64,000 bases of DNA, taken from assembly GCA_015075405.1 (NCBI GenBank), contig JABTUK010000001.1, positions 1,860,001 to 1,924,000 on the forward strand, in the 5' to 3' direction. Origin of the DNA: Anaerolineales bacterium (GTDB lineage: Bacteria; Chloroflexota; Anaerolineae; 4572-78; J111). A program made the position numbers and the translations under genes. The notes under the pieces were generated by a model. It saw only the letters and a list, made by a program, of their open reading frames with translations. It had not been told where the DNA came from and ran no database searches. Shown here piece by piece: positions 15,995 through 28,000 of this stretch; within the stretch, counting starts at the first letter, position 1, and each line of letters starts with the position of its first letter.

Positions 15995-17410
15995 ATGATG
16001 AAACACCGTCTATTATCTCGCGCTTTACCTGTGGCTGGATTACTAACTCTTCTTGTAGGCGGCGTGGCCTATGCTCAGGGTGAGGAGCCAACTGTAGCTG
16101 ATACGGTTCGGCAGATTGATACGATCTGGTTATTGGTTACCGCATTCCTAGTCTTTTTTATGCAGGCCGGTTTTGCGATGGTCGAAAGCGGTTTTAGCCG
16201 GGCCAAAAATGCGGCTAACTTGATGTTGAAAAACCTGATGGACTTTGCTGTTGCTTCTATTTTATTCTTTGCCATTGGTTATGGCTTAATGTACGGAACA
16301 TCGGTGGCCGGGTTTATCGGGAGCGATAATTTCTTCCTGACTACTTTTGGCTACGATGCCGATAGTACCTACAACTGGGCCTTCTTCCTCTTCCAGTTGG
16401 TCTTTGCCGGTACAGCGGCGACAATTGTTTCTGGGGCTGTGGCAGAACGCTTCAGTTTTCCGGCTTACCTGGTCTACAGCGCGGTTCTTTCAGCCATCAT
16501 CTACCCAATTGCCGGCCACTGGCAGTGGGGCCTGGGTTGGTTGTATGAACTTGGTTTTATTGATTTCGCTGGTTCCACCATTGTTCACAGTATTGGCGGC
16601 TGGGGCGCGCTGGCCGGGGCTATGTTGGTCGGTCCGCGGATTGGTAAGTTCAATAAAGATGGCACAAGCAATGTCATCCCCGGCCACAGCCTGACGCTGG
16701 CCGCCCTGGGTGTTTTTATCCTGTGGTTTGGCTGGTTTGGTTTTAACCCCGGCAGCACTCTGTTCGGGATGAACCCGGCGATTGGTTATGTTGCGGTTAC
16801 GACCAATATTGCGGCGGCGGCGGGCGCTACTTCGGCTTTGATTCTTAATTGGGTTCGCACCGGCCATCCTTCTACTGAGATGGCGTTGAATGGGGTGCTG
16901 GCGGGCCTGGTGGCCATTACGGCTGGCTGCGCCAATGTTACTCCGGTGGGCGCTCTGGTGATCGGCCTGATTGCCGGACCGGTCTTGGTTTATGGTCTGA
17001 TCTTCATTGAAAATGTGCTCAAAGTGGACGACCCGGTTGGAGCCGTAGCCGTTCACCTGGGCAATGGCGTTTGGGGCACTTTGGCGGTAGGTTTGTTTGC
17101 CGCTCCTCAAGTGGGCCTGTTTACCAATATGGGTGAGGTGGCTGGGCTGTTTTATGGCGGGGGCATGACCCAACTGATGAGTCAAGCCATTGGGGTGCTG
17201 GCAATTGGGACCTGGGCCTTTGGGTTAATGCTCTTGACCTTCTACATTTTGAAAGTCACCATTGGTATCCGTGTGCCGACCCAGGTTGAGTTGGAAGGTC
17301 TGGACATCACCGAGCACGGCACCATCAGCTACCCGGAATTCGGTTCCCGGGTTATCAGCGCCAAACCTGGCGAGCGTATCCTGATGCCTGTCGGCGATAT
17401 GCCCAGCTAG
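15995..17410 (+). CDS. amt: Ammonium transporter 1
   Basis: 471 residues with a cleavable signal peptide (ends VAYAQG) followed by 11 membrane helices of the Amt fold. It moves ammonium or ammonia into the cell. The twin pore histidines occur in DFAGSTIVHSIGGWGAL and DPVGAVAVHLGNGVWG, and VFFMQAGFAMVESGFSRAKN is the conserved first-helix motif. TAAGGAGA precedes the ATG by six bases. It is the first gene after the terminator-containing leader and heads a run of nitrogen genes that contains its likely PII partner. Confidence 0.95.
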   Translation: MMKHRLLSRALPVAGLLTLLVGGVAYAQGEEPTVADTVRQIDTIWLLVTAFLVFFMQAGFAMVESGFSRAKNAANLMLKNLMDFAVASILFFAIGYGLMYGTSVAGFIGSDNFFLTTFGYDADSTYNWAFFLFQLVFAGTAATIVSGAVAERFSFPAYLVYSAVLSAIIYPIAGHWQWGLGWLYELGFIDFAGSTIVHSIGGWGALAGAMLVGPRIGKFNKDGTSNVIPGHSLTLAALGVFILWFGWFGFNPGSTLFGMNPAIGYVAVTTNIAAAAGATSALILNWVRTGHPSTEMALNGVLAGLVAITAGCANVTPVGALVIGLIAGPVLVYGLIFIENVLKVDDPVGAVAVHLGNGVWGTLAVGLFAAPQVGLFTNMGEVAGLFYGGGMTQLMSQAIGVLAIGTWAFGLMLLTFYILKVTIGIRVPTQVELEGLDITEHGTISYPEFGSRVISAKPGERILMPVGDMPS

Positions 17411-17420
17411 CTGGAAAATA

Positions 17421-17453
17421 AGACCTGACAGGTTTTTAAAACCTGTCAGGTCT
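17421..17453. repeat. Palindromic repeat after amt1
   Basis: Perfect 16-base arms (AGACCTGACAGGTTTT and complement) around a single T, eleven bases after the amt1 stop. Same family as 1073-1099. It could act as a weak terminator or mRNA 3' stabiliser, although no long T-run follows. Confidence 0.75.
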
Positions 17454-17493
17454 AATCGAATCTGTATCACAAGTTAAGCCAGGAGCTGTTTTT

Positions 17494-18471
17494 ATGAAGA
17501 TTTCCCTTGAACCTAATGTTAGCACTGACAGCAAGCAGATACCTTATCTAATCCATGTTGAAATTGATACGCTGACCATTGACACCGGCAGTGTTTTCAA
17601 TGTGCCGATGCATATTCACGGCAATGGTCGAACTTTATATAATGCCGAAGTCTGTGGTTTTCGGGTAGAAGGCAAAGAACCCGATGAGGTAGTCAACCTA
17701 GTCTCAAAATTAATATCGGGTTTGGTCAATATGGCCCGCTTGCCTACTTACATCTTCATTGCCCGGCGGTCGCACCAAATGTATCCGGTCTATACGGTGG
17801 GAGATGAAGTTTTGGTAACTACACCCGGCGGACCGGCCTTTCGGCACGTTGAACTGGCTAAAGTGCGCGACTATCTCACCGACTATCTGCACCTCATTGG
17901 CGAATTGGGCGTGCCCGGTAAGAGCGAAAAACTCCATGTGCGTGGCGTAAGCCGCAAATCGCTGGCCCTGGTACGGCCTATATTTTATCTCAAAAAGCGG
18001 CCAATGAGCGATGACGAAAATGAATTTTGGGCGCCGGTCTTTATCTCCAGCAGTGGCGATAGTATTTACACTTACGCCGCCAGCGGCCGGCGCGAGGTGG
18101 ATATGAATGGTGGGCGCGAAGCGCTCCTGCTCCAATCGCAGGTAGCCCAGGCGCTTATTGCCGATAAACGTTTAAAAGATAGCTACAATCTGCGGATAGA
18201 CCGCCTTTTGCCGGAATACTGGCAAAAGGTTAAGGCTACCCTGCAAGTTCAACCGGCCAAGCTGGTGTATGACGATGCTAAGTCGAGTAAAGTCAAAATG
18301 GACATGTATCGTAACGGCAAGTTCATGGTGGCAGTTGAATACCGGCAGGATGAAGATCGTTACAGTCTTTTCCTGGGGCACGATGAGGCCGATTTGGCCG
18401 ATCATACCGTCCAAGACCTGGTTCGCCGGGGTCATCTGGCCAACCCGACTTCGCTTCATATCGAAAATTAG
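17494..18471 (+). CDS. Unknown protein between two ammonium transporters
   Basis: 325 residues with an AGGAG site eight bases before the ATG. I do not recognise the family. There is no signal peptide, membrane helix or known catalytic motif. The N-terminal part (about 1-120) is rich in strands (IPYLIHVEIDTLTID, GNGRTLYNAEVCGFRVEG); a helical stretch with DYLTDYLHLIGELG follows. The C-terminal part is mixed and contains a basic patch (KSSKVKMDMYRNGKFMVAVE). Its place between two amt genes, followed by a PII gene, suggests a role in ammonium sensing or transporter control, but that is inference from position only. Confidence 0.7.
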   Translation: MKISLEPNVSTDSKQIPYLIHVEIDTLTIDTGSVFNVPMHIHGNGRTLYNAEVCGFRVEGKEPDEVVNLVSKLISGLVNMARLPTYIFIARRSHQMYPVYTVGDEVLVTTPGGPAFRHVELAKVRDYLTDYLHLIGELGVPGKSEKLHVRGVSRKSLALVRPIFYLKKRPMSDDENEFWAPVFISSSGDSIYTYAASGRREVDMNGGREALLLQSQVAQALIADKRLKDSYNLRIDRLLPEYWQKVKATLQVQPAKLVYDDAKSSKVKMDMYRNGKFMVAVEYRQDEDRYSLFLGHDEADLADHTVQDLVRRGHLANPTSLHIEN

Positions 18472-18487
18472 CGTCTGGCGACCCGGC

Positions 18488-18660
18488 AAGGAGGTGATTT
18501 CCAAAAATTTTTGAATGCGCATGTGCTAAAACCAAGTAAATAGCAAGCGAATCTCATGCTTGCAGCAGCAGTCGGGCCGCTGCTGCCCCGTTAACGGTGA
18601 CGGGTGGGCGATTGTCGCCCGGGGTCGCACGTTATGCAAAATCTGTGCGAGGTTAAAAAA
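18488..18660 (+). promoter_or_regulatory. Structured leader before amt2, class unknown
   Basis: It begins with AAGGAGGTGAT (18488-18498), an exact 11-base complement of the 16S rRNA 3' end, with no annotated gene after it. A possible 10-codon frame starts at TTG 18511 and ends at TAG 18541. Four hairpins follow: GCAGCAGC/GCTGCTGC, CCCGT/ACGGG, GGGCGA/TCGCCC and TCGCAC/GTGCGA. The amt2 GGAG site at 18661-18664 is 16 bases from its ATG, which is unusually far. I do not see the signature of the glutamine riboswitch or another class I know. Regulatory function is inferred. Confidence 0.5.
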
Positions 18661-18680
18661 GGAGATTAAAGTTACCTCTT

Positions 18681-20153
18681 ATGGAAGAACTACAAAGTAA
18701 CGTTGCTAGTTTAACAGTTTCAGCTAATATACTGTGGGTTTTGATTGCCGGTTTTCTGGTGTTCTTTATGCAGGCCGGCTTCGCCCTGGTTGAATGTGGT
18801 TTTACGCGGGCCAAAAACGTGGCCCACACCATGATGATGAACATGATGGTCTTTTGTATTGGGGCCATTGGCTACTGGATTTGTGGCTTTGCCTTTCAAT
18901 TTGGGGCAGTCAATTATACCTATGCCGAAACAGCCATTAGCGCCACGCAAGGCTCCCCCACTTGGGCCTTCTCGCCCATTACCCTGGGGGCCTGGGGCGA
19001 CAGCCTGACCACTGGTTTGCGTTTTGCCGAGCAGTGGGGCATTATTGGCCTGTCCGGCTTCTTTTTGCAGGGCATCCAACTGAGTGCCGCCGGCATTTTT
19101 GCCTTTTTCCTGTTCCAGATGGTTTTTATGGATACCGCGGCCACCATTCCCACCGGCTCCGGGGCCGAGCGGTTGAAGTTCTTTGGCTTTGTGCTGATGG
19201 GCTTCTGGGTGAGTATGTTTATTTACCCGCTTGTCGGCAACTGGGTTTGGGGCGGCGGTTGGCTGGCTAACCTGGGCCGCACCCTGGGCCTGGGTAACGG
19301 CGCAGTTGACTTTGCCGGTTCCGGGGTTGTCCATACCACCGGAGGAGCTGTGGGTCTGGCGATAGCAATGGTTTTGGGGCCCCGTCTAGGTCGCTTTAAT
19401 GACGATGGCAGCCCCAACGCGATTCCCGGTCATAACATCCCGATGGGTGTATTAGGTACGATTATTCTGTTCTTTGGCTGGTTTGGTTTCAATCCAGGTT
19501 CGGCCTTGGGCATTCAAGGCGCGTTTATCAACCTGGTTTCTTTGGCTGCGATCAACACCCTGCTGGCCGGCGCGGCCGGTGGCTTGAGCACAATGGTCTA
19601 TATGTGGCTGTTTGGCCCCGGCAAAAAACCCGATCCCTCGATGTCGGTCAACGGCATTCTGGCCGGGTTGGTGGCTGTTACTGCACCGTGCGCTTTTGTT
19701 GAACCCTGGGCAGCGGTCGTTATTGGGTTAATCGCCGGTGTGATCGTTTGTCTGGCCGCCTTTGCCCTGGAAAAAGCCAAGATTGACGACCCAGTGGGCG
19801 CGGTGCCGGTCCACTTTGTCAACGGCATCTGGGGCGTTATCGCCGTGGGCCTGTTTGCCGCCGGCAATCCTGATACCGCTGCCTGGAACGGCATGGACCA
19901 GGCTGTAACCGGGCTCTTCTATGGGGGCGGCGTGGGGCAGTTGATGGCTCAACTTTTTGAGGCAGTCTCCATCGCCGTGGTGGTCTTTGCCACCTCGTAT
20001 GTCTTTTTCAAGATACTCAACGGTTTTGGTATTCTCCGCAGCGAGGCTTCAGCCGAAGTCATTGGCCTGGATATCCCCGAAATGGGAGCGAAAGGTTATT
20101 GGGAAGGGGCGCACCCCAACCTGCGCAGCATGTATTCGCCAGGCGGCAAATGA
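18681..20153 (+). CDS. amt: Ammonium transporter 2
   Basis: 490 residues, 11 predicted membrane helices and no cleavable signal peptide. Pore histidines lie in DFAGSGVVHTTGGAVG and DPVGAVPVHFVNGIWG. It differs from transporter 1 by an inserted loop around residues 75-135 (SPTWAFSPITLGAWGDSLTT, LSGFFLQGIQLSAAG), placing it in another Amt subgroup. Its start has a weakly placed ribosome-binding site and a structured leader, so translation may be controlled. The PII gene follows 91 bases downstream; PII normally plugs Amt pores when nitrogen is plentiful. Confidence 0.95.
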   Translation: MEELQSNVASLTVSANILWVLIAGFLVFFMQAGFALVECGFTRAKNVAHTMMMNMMVFCIGAIGYWICGFAFQFGAVNYTYAETAISATQGSPTWAFSPITLGAWGDSLTTGLRFAEQWGIIGLSGFFLQGIQLSAAGIFAFFLFQMVFMDTAATIPTGSGAERLKFFGFVLMGFWVSMFIYPLVGNWVWGGGWLANLGRTLGLGNGAVDFAGSGVVHTTGGAVGLAIAMVLGPRLGRFNDDGSPNAIPGHNIPMGVLGTIILFFGWFGFNPGSALGIQGAFINLVSLAAINTLLAGAAGGLSTMVYMWLFGPGKKPDPSMSVNGILAGLVAVTAPCAFVEPWAAVVIGLIAGVIVCLAAFALEKAKIDDPVGAVPVHFVNGIWGVIAVGLFAAGNPDTAAWNGMDQAVTGLFYGGGVGQLMAQLFEAVSIAVVVFATSYVFFKILNGFGILRSEASAEVIGLDIPEMGAKGYWEGAHPNLRSMYSPGGK

Positions 20154-20244
20154 GCAGGTAGCAAGGTAACAGGGTAGCAGGTTGGCAAGGATTTACTCCC
20201 CTTGTCTACCGACTACCGTCTACTTTTTTCTAAGGAGATAAACC

Positions 20245-20631
20245 ATGACCAAAAAAATCGAAGCGTTTATTCGCGAAGAAAAACTGGAAGATGTCAAAAA
20301 AGCGTTGTACGACATCGGGATTGTTGGGATGAATGTGTTTGAAGTGCATGGGCATGGCCGGCAGGGGGGTATTACCCTGGCCTGGCGCACCAGCACCTAT
20401 AAGGTAGATATGCTGCCCCGCTACCAGCTCAATATCGTGCTCAGCGACCACAATGTGGAAAAGACAATTGAAACCATCTGCAAAGCGGCCCGTACCGGGC
20501 AGCAGGGCGATGGCCTCATTTTTGTTTACCCGATCGAGGATGTCATCCGCATCCGCACCGGCGAGCGCGGACGCGAAGCCTTGACTTACGAAGGCGATAT
20601 TGATACCCGGAGGGCAGTACCGGTTAAGTAA
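20245..20631 (+). CDS. glnK: PII nitrogen regulatory protein (GlnB/GlnK)
   Basis: 128 residues. It opens KKIEAFIREEKLEDVKKAL, and the T-loop reads VHGHGRQGGITLAWRTSTYK with the uridylylation-site tyrosine conserved (Y52, equivalent to Y51 of E. coli). The C-terminal ATP-binding part has GLIFVYPIEDVIRIRTGERG. PII trimers sense ATP/ADP and 2-oxoglutarate and control Amt channels and glutamine synthetase regulation. An AAGGAG site precedes the ATG. The amt-PII pairing is classic; the length is slightly above the usual 112 because of a C-terminal tail (YEGDIDTRRAVPVK). Confidence 0.95.
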   Translation: MTKKIEAFIREEKLEDVKKALYDIGIVGMNVFEVHGHGRQGGITLAWRTSTYKVDMLPRYQLNIVLSDHNVEKTIETICKAARTGQQGDGLIFVYPIEDVIRIRTGERGREALTYEGDIDTRRAVPVK

Positions 20632-20692
20632 TTTCTATTGGCCCCCTTCTGCTGTTTTCTAGCCGAAGGTTAAATAGGGTTCGACATCTCCC

Positions 20693-20729
20693 TAAGCTGG
20701 GATGTGCCCTCTAGGCGCATCTCAGCTTA
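20693..20729. other. Hairpin in the leader of the type III glutamine synthetase gene
   Basis: TAAGCTGGGATGTGCC pairs with GGCGCATCTCAGCTTA around CTCTA, giving a stem of about 16 pairs with G-T pairs or single mismatches. No T-run follows, so it is not a simple terminator. It lies 117 bases before the start codon and could be a leader structure. Confidence 0.5.
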
Positions 20730-20845
20730 CGCTTGCTAAACGGGAATTAGAAACATAAGGAGCTTAGATCAAAGAAACAATCTGTCTTTTATTCAACTCA
20801 ATCAACCTTATAAATTTATAAAAACTTAGGAGTATCTATTTTCTT

Positions 20846-23029
<2,184 letters not shown>

Positions 23030-23030
23030 G

Positions 23031-23126
23031 CATGTCATTTCGACCGAAGGGAGAAATCCCCAATACCTCGTCTTGCAAGCGGAGTTTTGAGGGATTTCTC
23101 GCTCCTTCGTTGCTCGAAATGACATG
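23031..23126. repeat. TGTCATTTCGA palindromic element, copy 2
   Basis: Perfect 12-base ends CATGTCATTTCG and CGAAATGACATG bound 96 bases; the inner GAGAAATCC / GGATTTCTC arms also pair. It begins one base after the glnN stop codon and separates the two glutamine synthetase genes. After it, 23150-23206 holds GTTGCGTGTTGCG words facing their complements, another short inverted repeat. Confidence 0.82.
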
Positions 23127-23251
23127 ACCTAAGTGAGTGGATAGATATTCGTGTTGCGTGTTGCGTCTTGCGTGATGTAAAGCGGACGGAACACGCAACA
23201 CGCAACACCTTACAAATCAAAATTCATTATTATTTCAGGAGGATCAAAAAA

Positions 23252-24688
23252 ATGAGTTCAATTGGCACTCCCCAAGAAGCGCTGGAGTTCATCGGCAAAA
23301 ATGACATCAAAATGGTGGACCTGCGCTTTGTTGACTTATTTGGCGTGTGGCAGCACTTTAGCATCTCCGCCAAAGAAGTTGGGCCGGATTTGTTTGAGGA
23401 TGGCATTGGCTTTGACGGCTCTTCCATCCGCGGCTTTCAGACCATTGACGAATCTGACATGCTGCTCATCCCCGATGCCAGCACCGCTTTTCTTGATCCT
23501 ATTTTTGAAGTGCCGACCCTGGTGGTCATCTGCGACGTGTACGACCCCATTACCCGGCAGGCTTACTCGCGTGACCCACGCAATGTAGCCAAAAAAGCCG
23601 AAGCTTATCTCAAGCAGACCGGCATTGCCGATACCAGCTTTTTTGGCCCCGAAGCCGAATTTTTTGTTTTTGACAGTGTGCGCTACGGCGGCGGCACCAA
23701 CTCCGGCTTTTATTTCTTAGACAGCGCCGAAGGCTGGTGGAACAGCGGCGCGGAATTGGGCAAGCTTGGCCCCAACCTGGGCGGCCAGATTCCGCCCAAG
23801 CGCGGCTACTTCCCCGTGCCCCCCACCGACACCCTGCAAGACCTGCGCAGCAAAATGGTTTTGGCCATGGAAGCCGCCGGCATCGAGGTGGAAGTGCATC
23901 ATCACGAAGTCGGCACCGCTGGCCAGTGCGAAATTGACCTACGCTTCTCCCCGTTGACCCATATGGCCGACAGCCTGATGATGTACAAGTACATCGTCAA
24001 AAGTGTGGCCCGCCAGCATGGCATGACCGCCACCTTTATGCCCAAGCCGCTCTTCGGCGATAACGGCAGCGGCATGCACACCCACCAGAGTTTGTGGAAA
24101 AACGGCCAGACCATCATGTTCGACGAGGCCGGTTATGCTCAACTGTCGCAAACGGCTCTGTATTACATCGGCGGTTTGTTGAAGCACGCCCCGGCCCTGC
24201 TGGCCTTTGCCGCCCCCACTACCAACTCGTACCGCCGCCTGGTGCCCGGCTACGAAGCGCCAATCAACCTGGTCTACTCACAGCGCAATCGCTCGGCCAT
24301 CTGCCGCATCCCCATGTACTTCGCCAGCCCCAAGGCCAAGCGGGTCGAGTTCCGCGCCCCCGACCCAAGCTGCAATCCCTACCTCTGTTTTGCCGCCCTG
24401 CTCATGGCCGGCCTGGATGGGGTGCAAAACCAGATTGACCCCGGCGCACCTATTGACAAAGACCTGTACGACCTGCCGGCGGAAGAAGCGGCCAAAATCA
24501 CCAACACGCCTGGCTCCCTCTCGGATGTGCTGGACGCCCTGGAAGCCGACCACGAATTTCTGCTGAAGGGTGATGTCTTCACCCCCGACTTGATCGAAGC
24601 TTACATCAACTACAAACGGGCCGAAGAGGTTGACCCTGTCCGGCTGCGCCCGCATCCCCACGAATTCTATCTGTACTTCGACGTTTAA
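23252..24688 (+). CDS. glnA: Glutamine synthetase type I
   Basis: 478 residues. Active-site blocks are present: the DGSSIRGF loop, [50 protein letters not shown] and [14 protein letters not shown]. The adenylylation loop reads [10 protein letters not shown], so the modifiable tyrosine of the GSI-beta type is present. The start at 23252 is chosen because CAGGAGGA lies eight bases upstream and [13 protein letters not shown] is the normal N-terminus; the frame extends further upstream through repeat DNA. A strong terminator follows. It is the last gene of the nitrogen cluster. Confidence 0.96.
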   Translation: MSSIGTPQEALEFIGKNDIKMVDLRFVDLFGVWQHFSISAKEVGPDLFEDGIGFDGSSIRGFQTIDESDMLLIPDASTAFLDPIFEVPTLVVICDVYDPITRQAYSRDPRNVAKKAEAYLKQTGIADTSFFGPEAEFFVFDSVRYGGGTNSGFYFLDSAEGWWNSGAELGKLGPNLGGQIPPKRGYFPVPPTDTLQDLRSKMVLAMEAAGIEVEVHHHEVGTAGQCEIDLRFSPLTHMADSLMMYKYIVKSVARQHGMTATFMPKPLFGDNGSGMHTHQSLWKNGQTIMFDEAGYAQLSQTALYYIGGLLKHAPALLAFAAPTTNSYRRLVPGYEAPINLVYSQRNRSAICRIPMYFASPKAKRVEFRAPDPSCNPYLCFAALLMAGLDGVQNQIDPGAPIDKDLYDLPAEEAAKITNTPGSLSDVLDALEADHEFLLKGDVFTPDLIEAYINYKRAEEVDPVRLRPHPHEFYLYFDV

Positions 24689-24704
24689 GGCTGTTCTCTC
24701 TAAC

Positions 24705-24747
24705 AAAAAAGTGAAGGTAGGCGCAGCCCTGCCTTCACTTTTTTTAT
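24705..24747 (+). terminator. Terminator of the nitrogen cluster
   Basis: AGTGAAGGTAGG pairs with CCTGCCTTCACT (one G-T pair) around a short loop, flanked by A6 before and TTTTTTTATTTT after, so it can work in both directions. It lies 17 bases after the glnA stop. Confidence 0.9.
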
Positions 24748-24866
24748 TTTGACCGGGTATGGTTACGGTGATAAAATGGAGCTAATGATTGTTTATTAGA
24801 GAAATCCGAAGGATATTGGTCTATTCACCGACCCCACTCGGTCTTCAATATTTGTTACACGGAGCG

Positions 24867-24911
24867 CCGCAGTCACTGCTAAACTGAGGGTAGTAGAGAC
24901 TGCGGTTTTTT
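24867..24911 (+). terminator. Terminator-like hairpin upstream of the histidine kinase
   Basis: CCGCAGTC and GACTGCGG form an eight-base stem followed by TTTTTT. No gene precedes it directly (the stretch 24748-24866 shows no supported frame), so it may end a small RNA or serve as a leader attenuator for the kinase gene. The 92-base mobile element now sits between it and the kinase ribosome-binding site. Confidence 0.6.
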
Positions 24912-24922
24912 AATTTTTTGAG

Positions 24923-25014
24923 GTATCTTCTCAATAATTCGGGGTAGGGACGCGGCCTTGCGCCTGCCCCACGGGGCGACTGCAAGGGTTCGCCCCTACC
25001 TATTGAGAAGATAC
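24923..25014. mobile_element. 92-base MITE-like element, copy 1
   Basis: Perfect 14-base terminal inverted repeats GTATCTTCTCAATA / TATTGAGAAGATAC; further inner pairing (GGGGTAGGG / CCCCTACC). TTTTTGAG is repeated directly on both sides (24915-24922 and 25015-25022), as expected for a target duplication. A second copy with about 90 percent identity lies at 52079-52170. No coding capacity. The right-hand duplication supplies part of the kinase ribosome-binding site. Confidence 0.85.
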
Positions 25015-25028
25015 TTTTTGAGGTAAAA

Positions 25029-28000
25029 ATGAACATGAGTAAGGTAGAGATAAAATCCCCCTATTTGCTTTATCTGGCTCAGATAGTAATCCTTACGGCC
25101 ATTTACTTTGGTGTAGCCAAAATGGGTCTGTCCCTGGCGTCCTTCCGGGGAATTGTGACCCTGGTGTGGCCGCCGACAGGTGTGGCTTTGGCTGCTTTGC
25201 TCTTGTTTGGTTATCGTCTCTGGCCCGCCATTGCTCTGGGCGCGTTGCTGGTGAACCTTTCAGCCGGGGCTTCCCTGGCCACTGGGGGGATAGCCCTGGG
25301 AAATACCCTGGAAGCCGTAGTGGGCGCTTACCTGTTAAACCGGACCGGGCTGCGCTATAACCTGGAGCGACTGCGCGATGCGTTCAGTTTGGTGTTTTGG
25401 GGAGCGATAGTTAGCCCGACGATTGGCGCGGCCATTGGGGTAGCCAGTTTGGGTTTGACCGGAGCTGGTGCCTGGGCCGATTATGATTCGGTGTGGTGGG
25501 TCTGGTGGCTGGGCGATGCCATGGGCGTCTTGGTGGTCGCGCCGGCTTTGCTAATCTGGGGCTACCAGCCTCGCCTGGCTATGCCGCTGCGGCAAGTTGT
25601 CGAGGCTGTAGGGTTGTTGGCGGCCCTGGTCATCGCCGGTGAGCTTGTTTTTGGCGGGTTTTATATAAGTCAAGTGGCCAACTATCCGCTGGCCTATATT
25701 ATATTCCCTTTTGTGATTTGGGCGGCGTTTCGTTTCGGCCAGCGTGGAGCAACGACGGCAACCCTGGTGGCCGCCGGTCTGGCAGTTTGGGGAACGGCGC
25801 AGGGTGTTGGCCCTTTTGCCCAGGAGACAATTGACGCCAGCTTATTACTGTTGCACGGCTTCCTCAGCACGATGGCGATAACAGCCATGTTGCTGGCAGC
25901 GGCCCTGGCCGAGCGCAACCAGACGGAAGAAGCTCTGAAAGAACAGCGGGCCTTTTTGCGGCAAGTGATTAACATCAATCCTCACCTGATCTTTGCCAAG
26001 GATCGAGCCGGGCGTTTTACCCTGGCCAATCAGGCTGTCGCCGATGTTTTTGGGACAACGATTGAAGCGATATTGGGCAAAACCGACGCCGACTTTAACC
26101 CGGAGACTACCCAAAATGAGCATTTTCGGCGCGACGACCTGGACGTGATGAATACCCTCCAGGAGAAATTCATTCCCGAGGAACCTATCACCGATGCCGC
26201 CGGCCGGATTCGCTGGCTGCAAACCATTAAACGTCCTATCCTGGATAGCAGCGGCCAGGCTCTTCAAGTTCTCGGCGTAGCCACCGACATTACCGCCCAC
26301 AGGCAGGCACAGGAGGAGTTACAAAGATACAAAAAACACCTGGAAGAATTGGTTAAAGAACGTACCCTCGAATTGACGGAAGCGGTTGAACAGTTAGAAC
26401 GGGAAATCACCGAGCGCCGGCAAGCCGAAGAAGCGCTGCGTGAGAGTGAAGAGCGATTTCATTACCTGGCCGATGCCACTTTTGAAGGCATCGTTATTCA
26501 TGATCAGGGGCAAATTTTAGATGCCAATCAATCTTTTGCCCTGATGGTGGGCTATGAACTGGCAGAAGTGAAGGGCAAGAATGTCTTGGGCTTTGCTACG
26601 CCAGAATACCGAGATTTGATTATGCAGCATGTCCAATCGGATTACGAAAAACCTTACGAGGTGATGGGCCTAAAAAAAGACGGCTCAACTTTTCCGGCTG
26701 AAATTTGGGCCAAAATCATCCCTTACCAGGGGCGGATGGTCAGGGTGGCGGCTATACGCGATATCACCGAGCGCAAACAGGCTGAGGAGACCTTGCTCCG
26801 CCAGAACGAATTTCTGGTGGCGCTGCACCAAATTACGCTCGATTTGCTCAACCGGCGGGAGATGGGCGATTTATTACAAGCCCTGGTTGACAGGGCTGCC
26901 ACTTTACTGGACGCGCCCTATGGTGAACTTATGCTCAAAGAGGGGGACGAATTGGTTGTCCGCGCTTTTACCCAGAACCAGCCGTTTCTGTTGGGCGACC
27001 GCATCGGGCGCGATGAGGCCCTCCTGTCGTGGCAAGCTCACGATACCGGGCAGCCGGCCATCCTGGACAATTATTCGGCCTGGGCGGCTCATCGCGCTAT
27101 TTATAACGGTGTTCATTTGCGCGCCGTAGCCGAGTTTCCCATTATGATCGGTCAAGCATGTTTGGGGGTGCTGGCCTTAGGACGAGATGAGCCGGATTAT
27201 CCTTTCAAACCGGAACAAATTCAAAAAGGCATCCTGCTATCCCAATTGGCCGCATTGATCCTGGACAGAGCCAATCTCTACGACGCCGCCTTGCGAGAAA
27301 TTACCGAGCGCAAGCAGGCTGAGGAGGCGCTACTTCAACAGGCGGTTGAACTGGAGGCGCGCAATGAGGAGTTGGATGCCTTTGCCCACACCGTCGCTCA
27401 CGACCTGAAAGTCCCTTTGGGGCCGATTACCGGCTACGCTGACATCCTCATCGAAGATGATGCCCTCTTGACGCCTAACGAGAGACAAAAATATCTCCAG
27501 ATTATTGCTCGAAGCGGGCGTAAAATGAACAGCATTATTGGTGAATTACTCCTTTTAGCCAGTGTGCGCAAAAAGGAGGTAAAATCAGCTCCCCTGGATA
27601 TGGCGGGCATCGTGGCTGAGGCGCAACAACGGCTGGCTCACCTGATTGAGGAACATCAAGCCGAGATTATTTTGCCGCAGGTCTGGCCGGTGGCGCTGGG
27701 CTACGCCCCCTGGATCGAAGAAGTCTGGACCAATTACCTCAGCAACGCCATCAAATATGGCGGTCGGCCACCCCGCCTGGAACTGGGCGCAACGGTGGTA
27801 GGGCAAGCTGTCAGCTTGCCCGACGAGGAATCGCCGCCCGATTCACCGCCGAAGGTCCGCTTCTGGGTGCATGATAATGGCCCCGGCCTCAGCCTGGCAG
27901 CGCAACGACGGTTGTTCACACCCTTTACCCAATTGGGGCAGGTTCGGATCGAAGGGCAGGGCCTGGGCCTATCTATCGTGCGACGCATTGTCGAAAAGCT

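Noticed and set aside
18478..18660. Known glutamine or other riboswitch before amt2
   Set aside because: None of the conserved bases I know for the glutamine, c-di-AMP, SAM, TPP, cobalamin or fluoride classes are visible, so it is reported only as an unknown structured leader.
18720..19334. 204-codon minus-strand frame opposite amt2
   Set aside because: Antisense shadow of the transporter; composition and lack of start signal argue against a gene.
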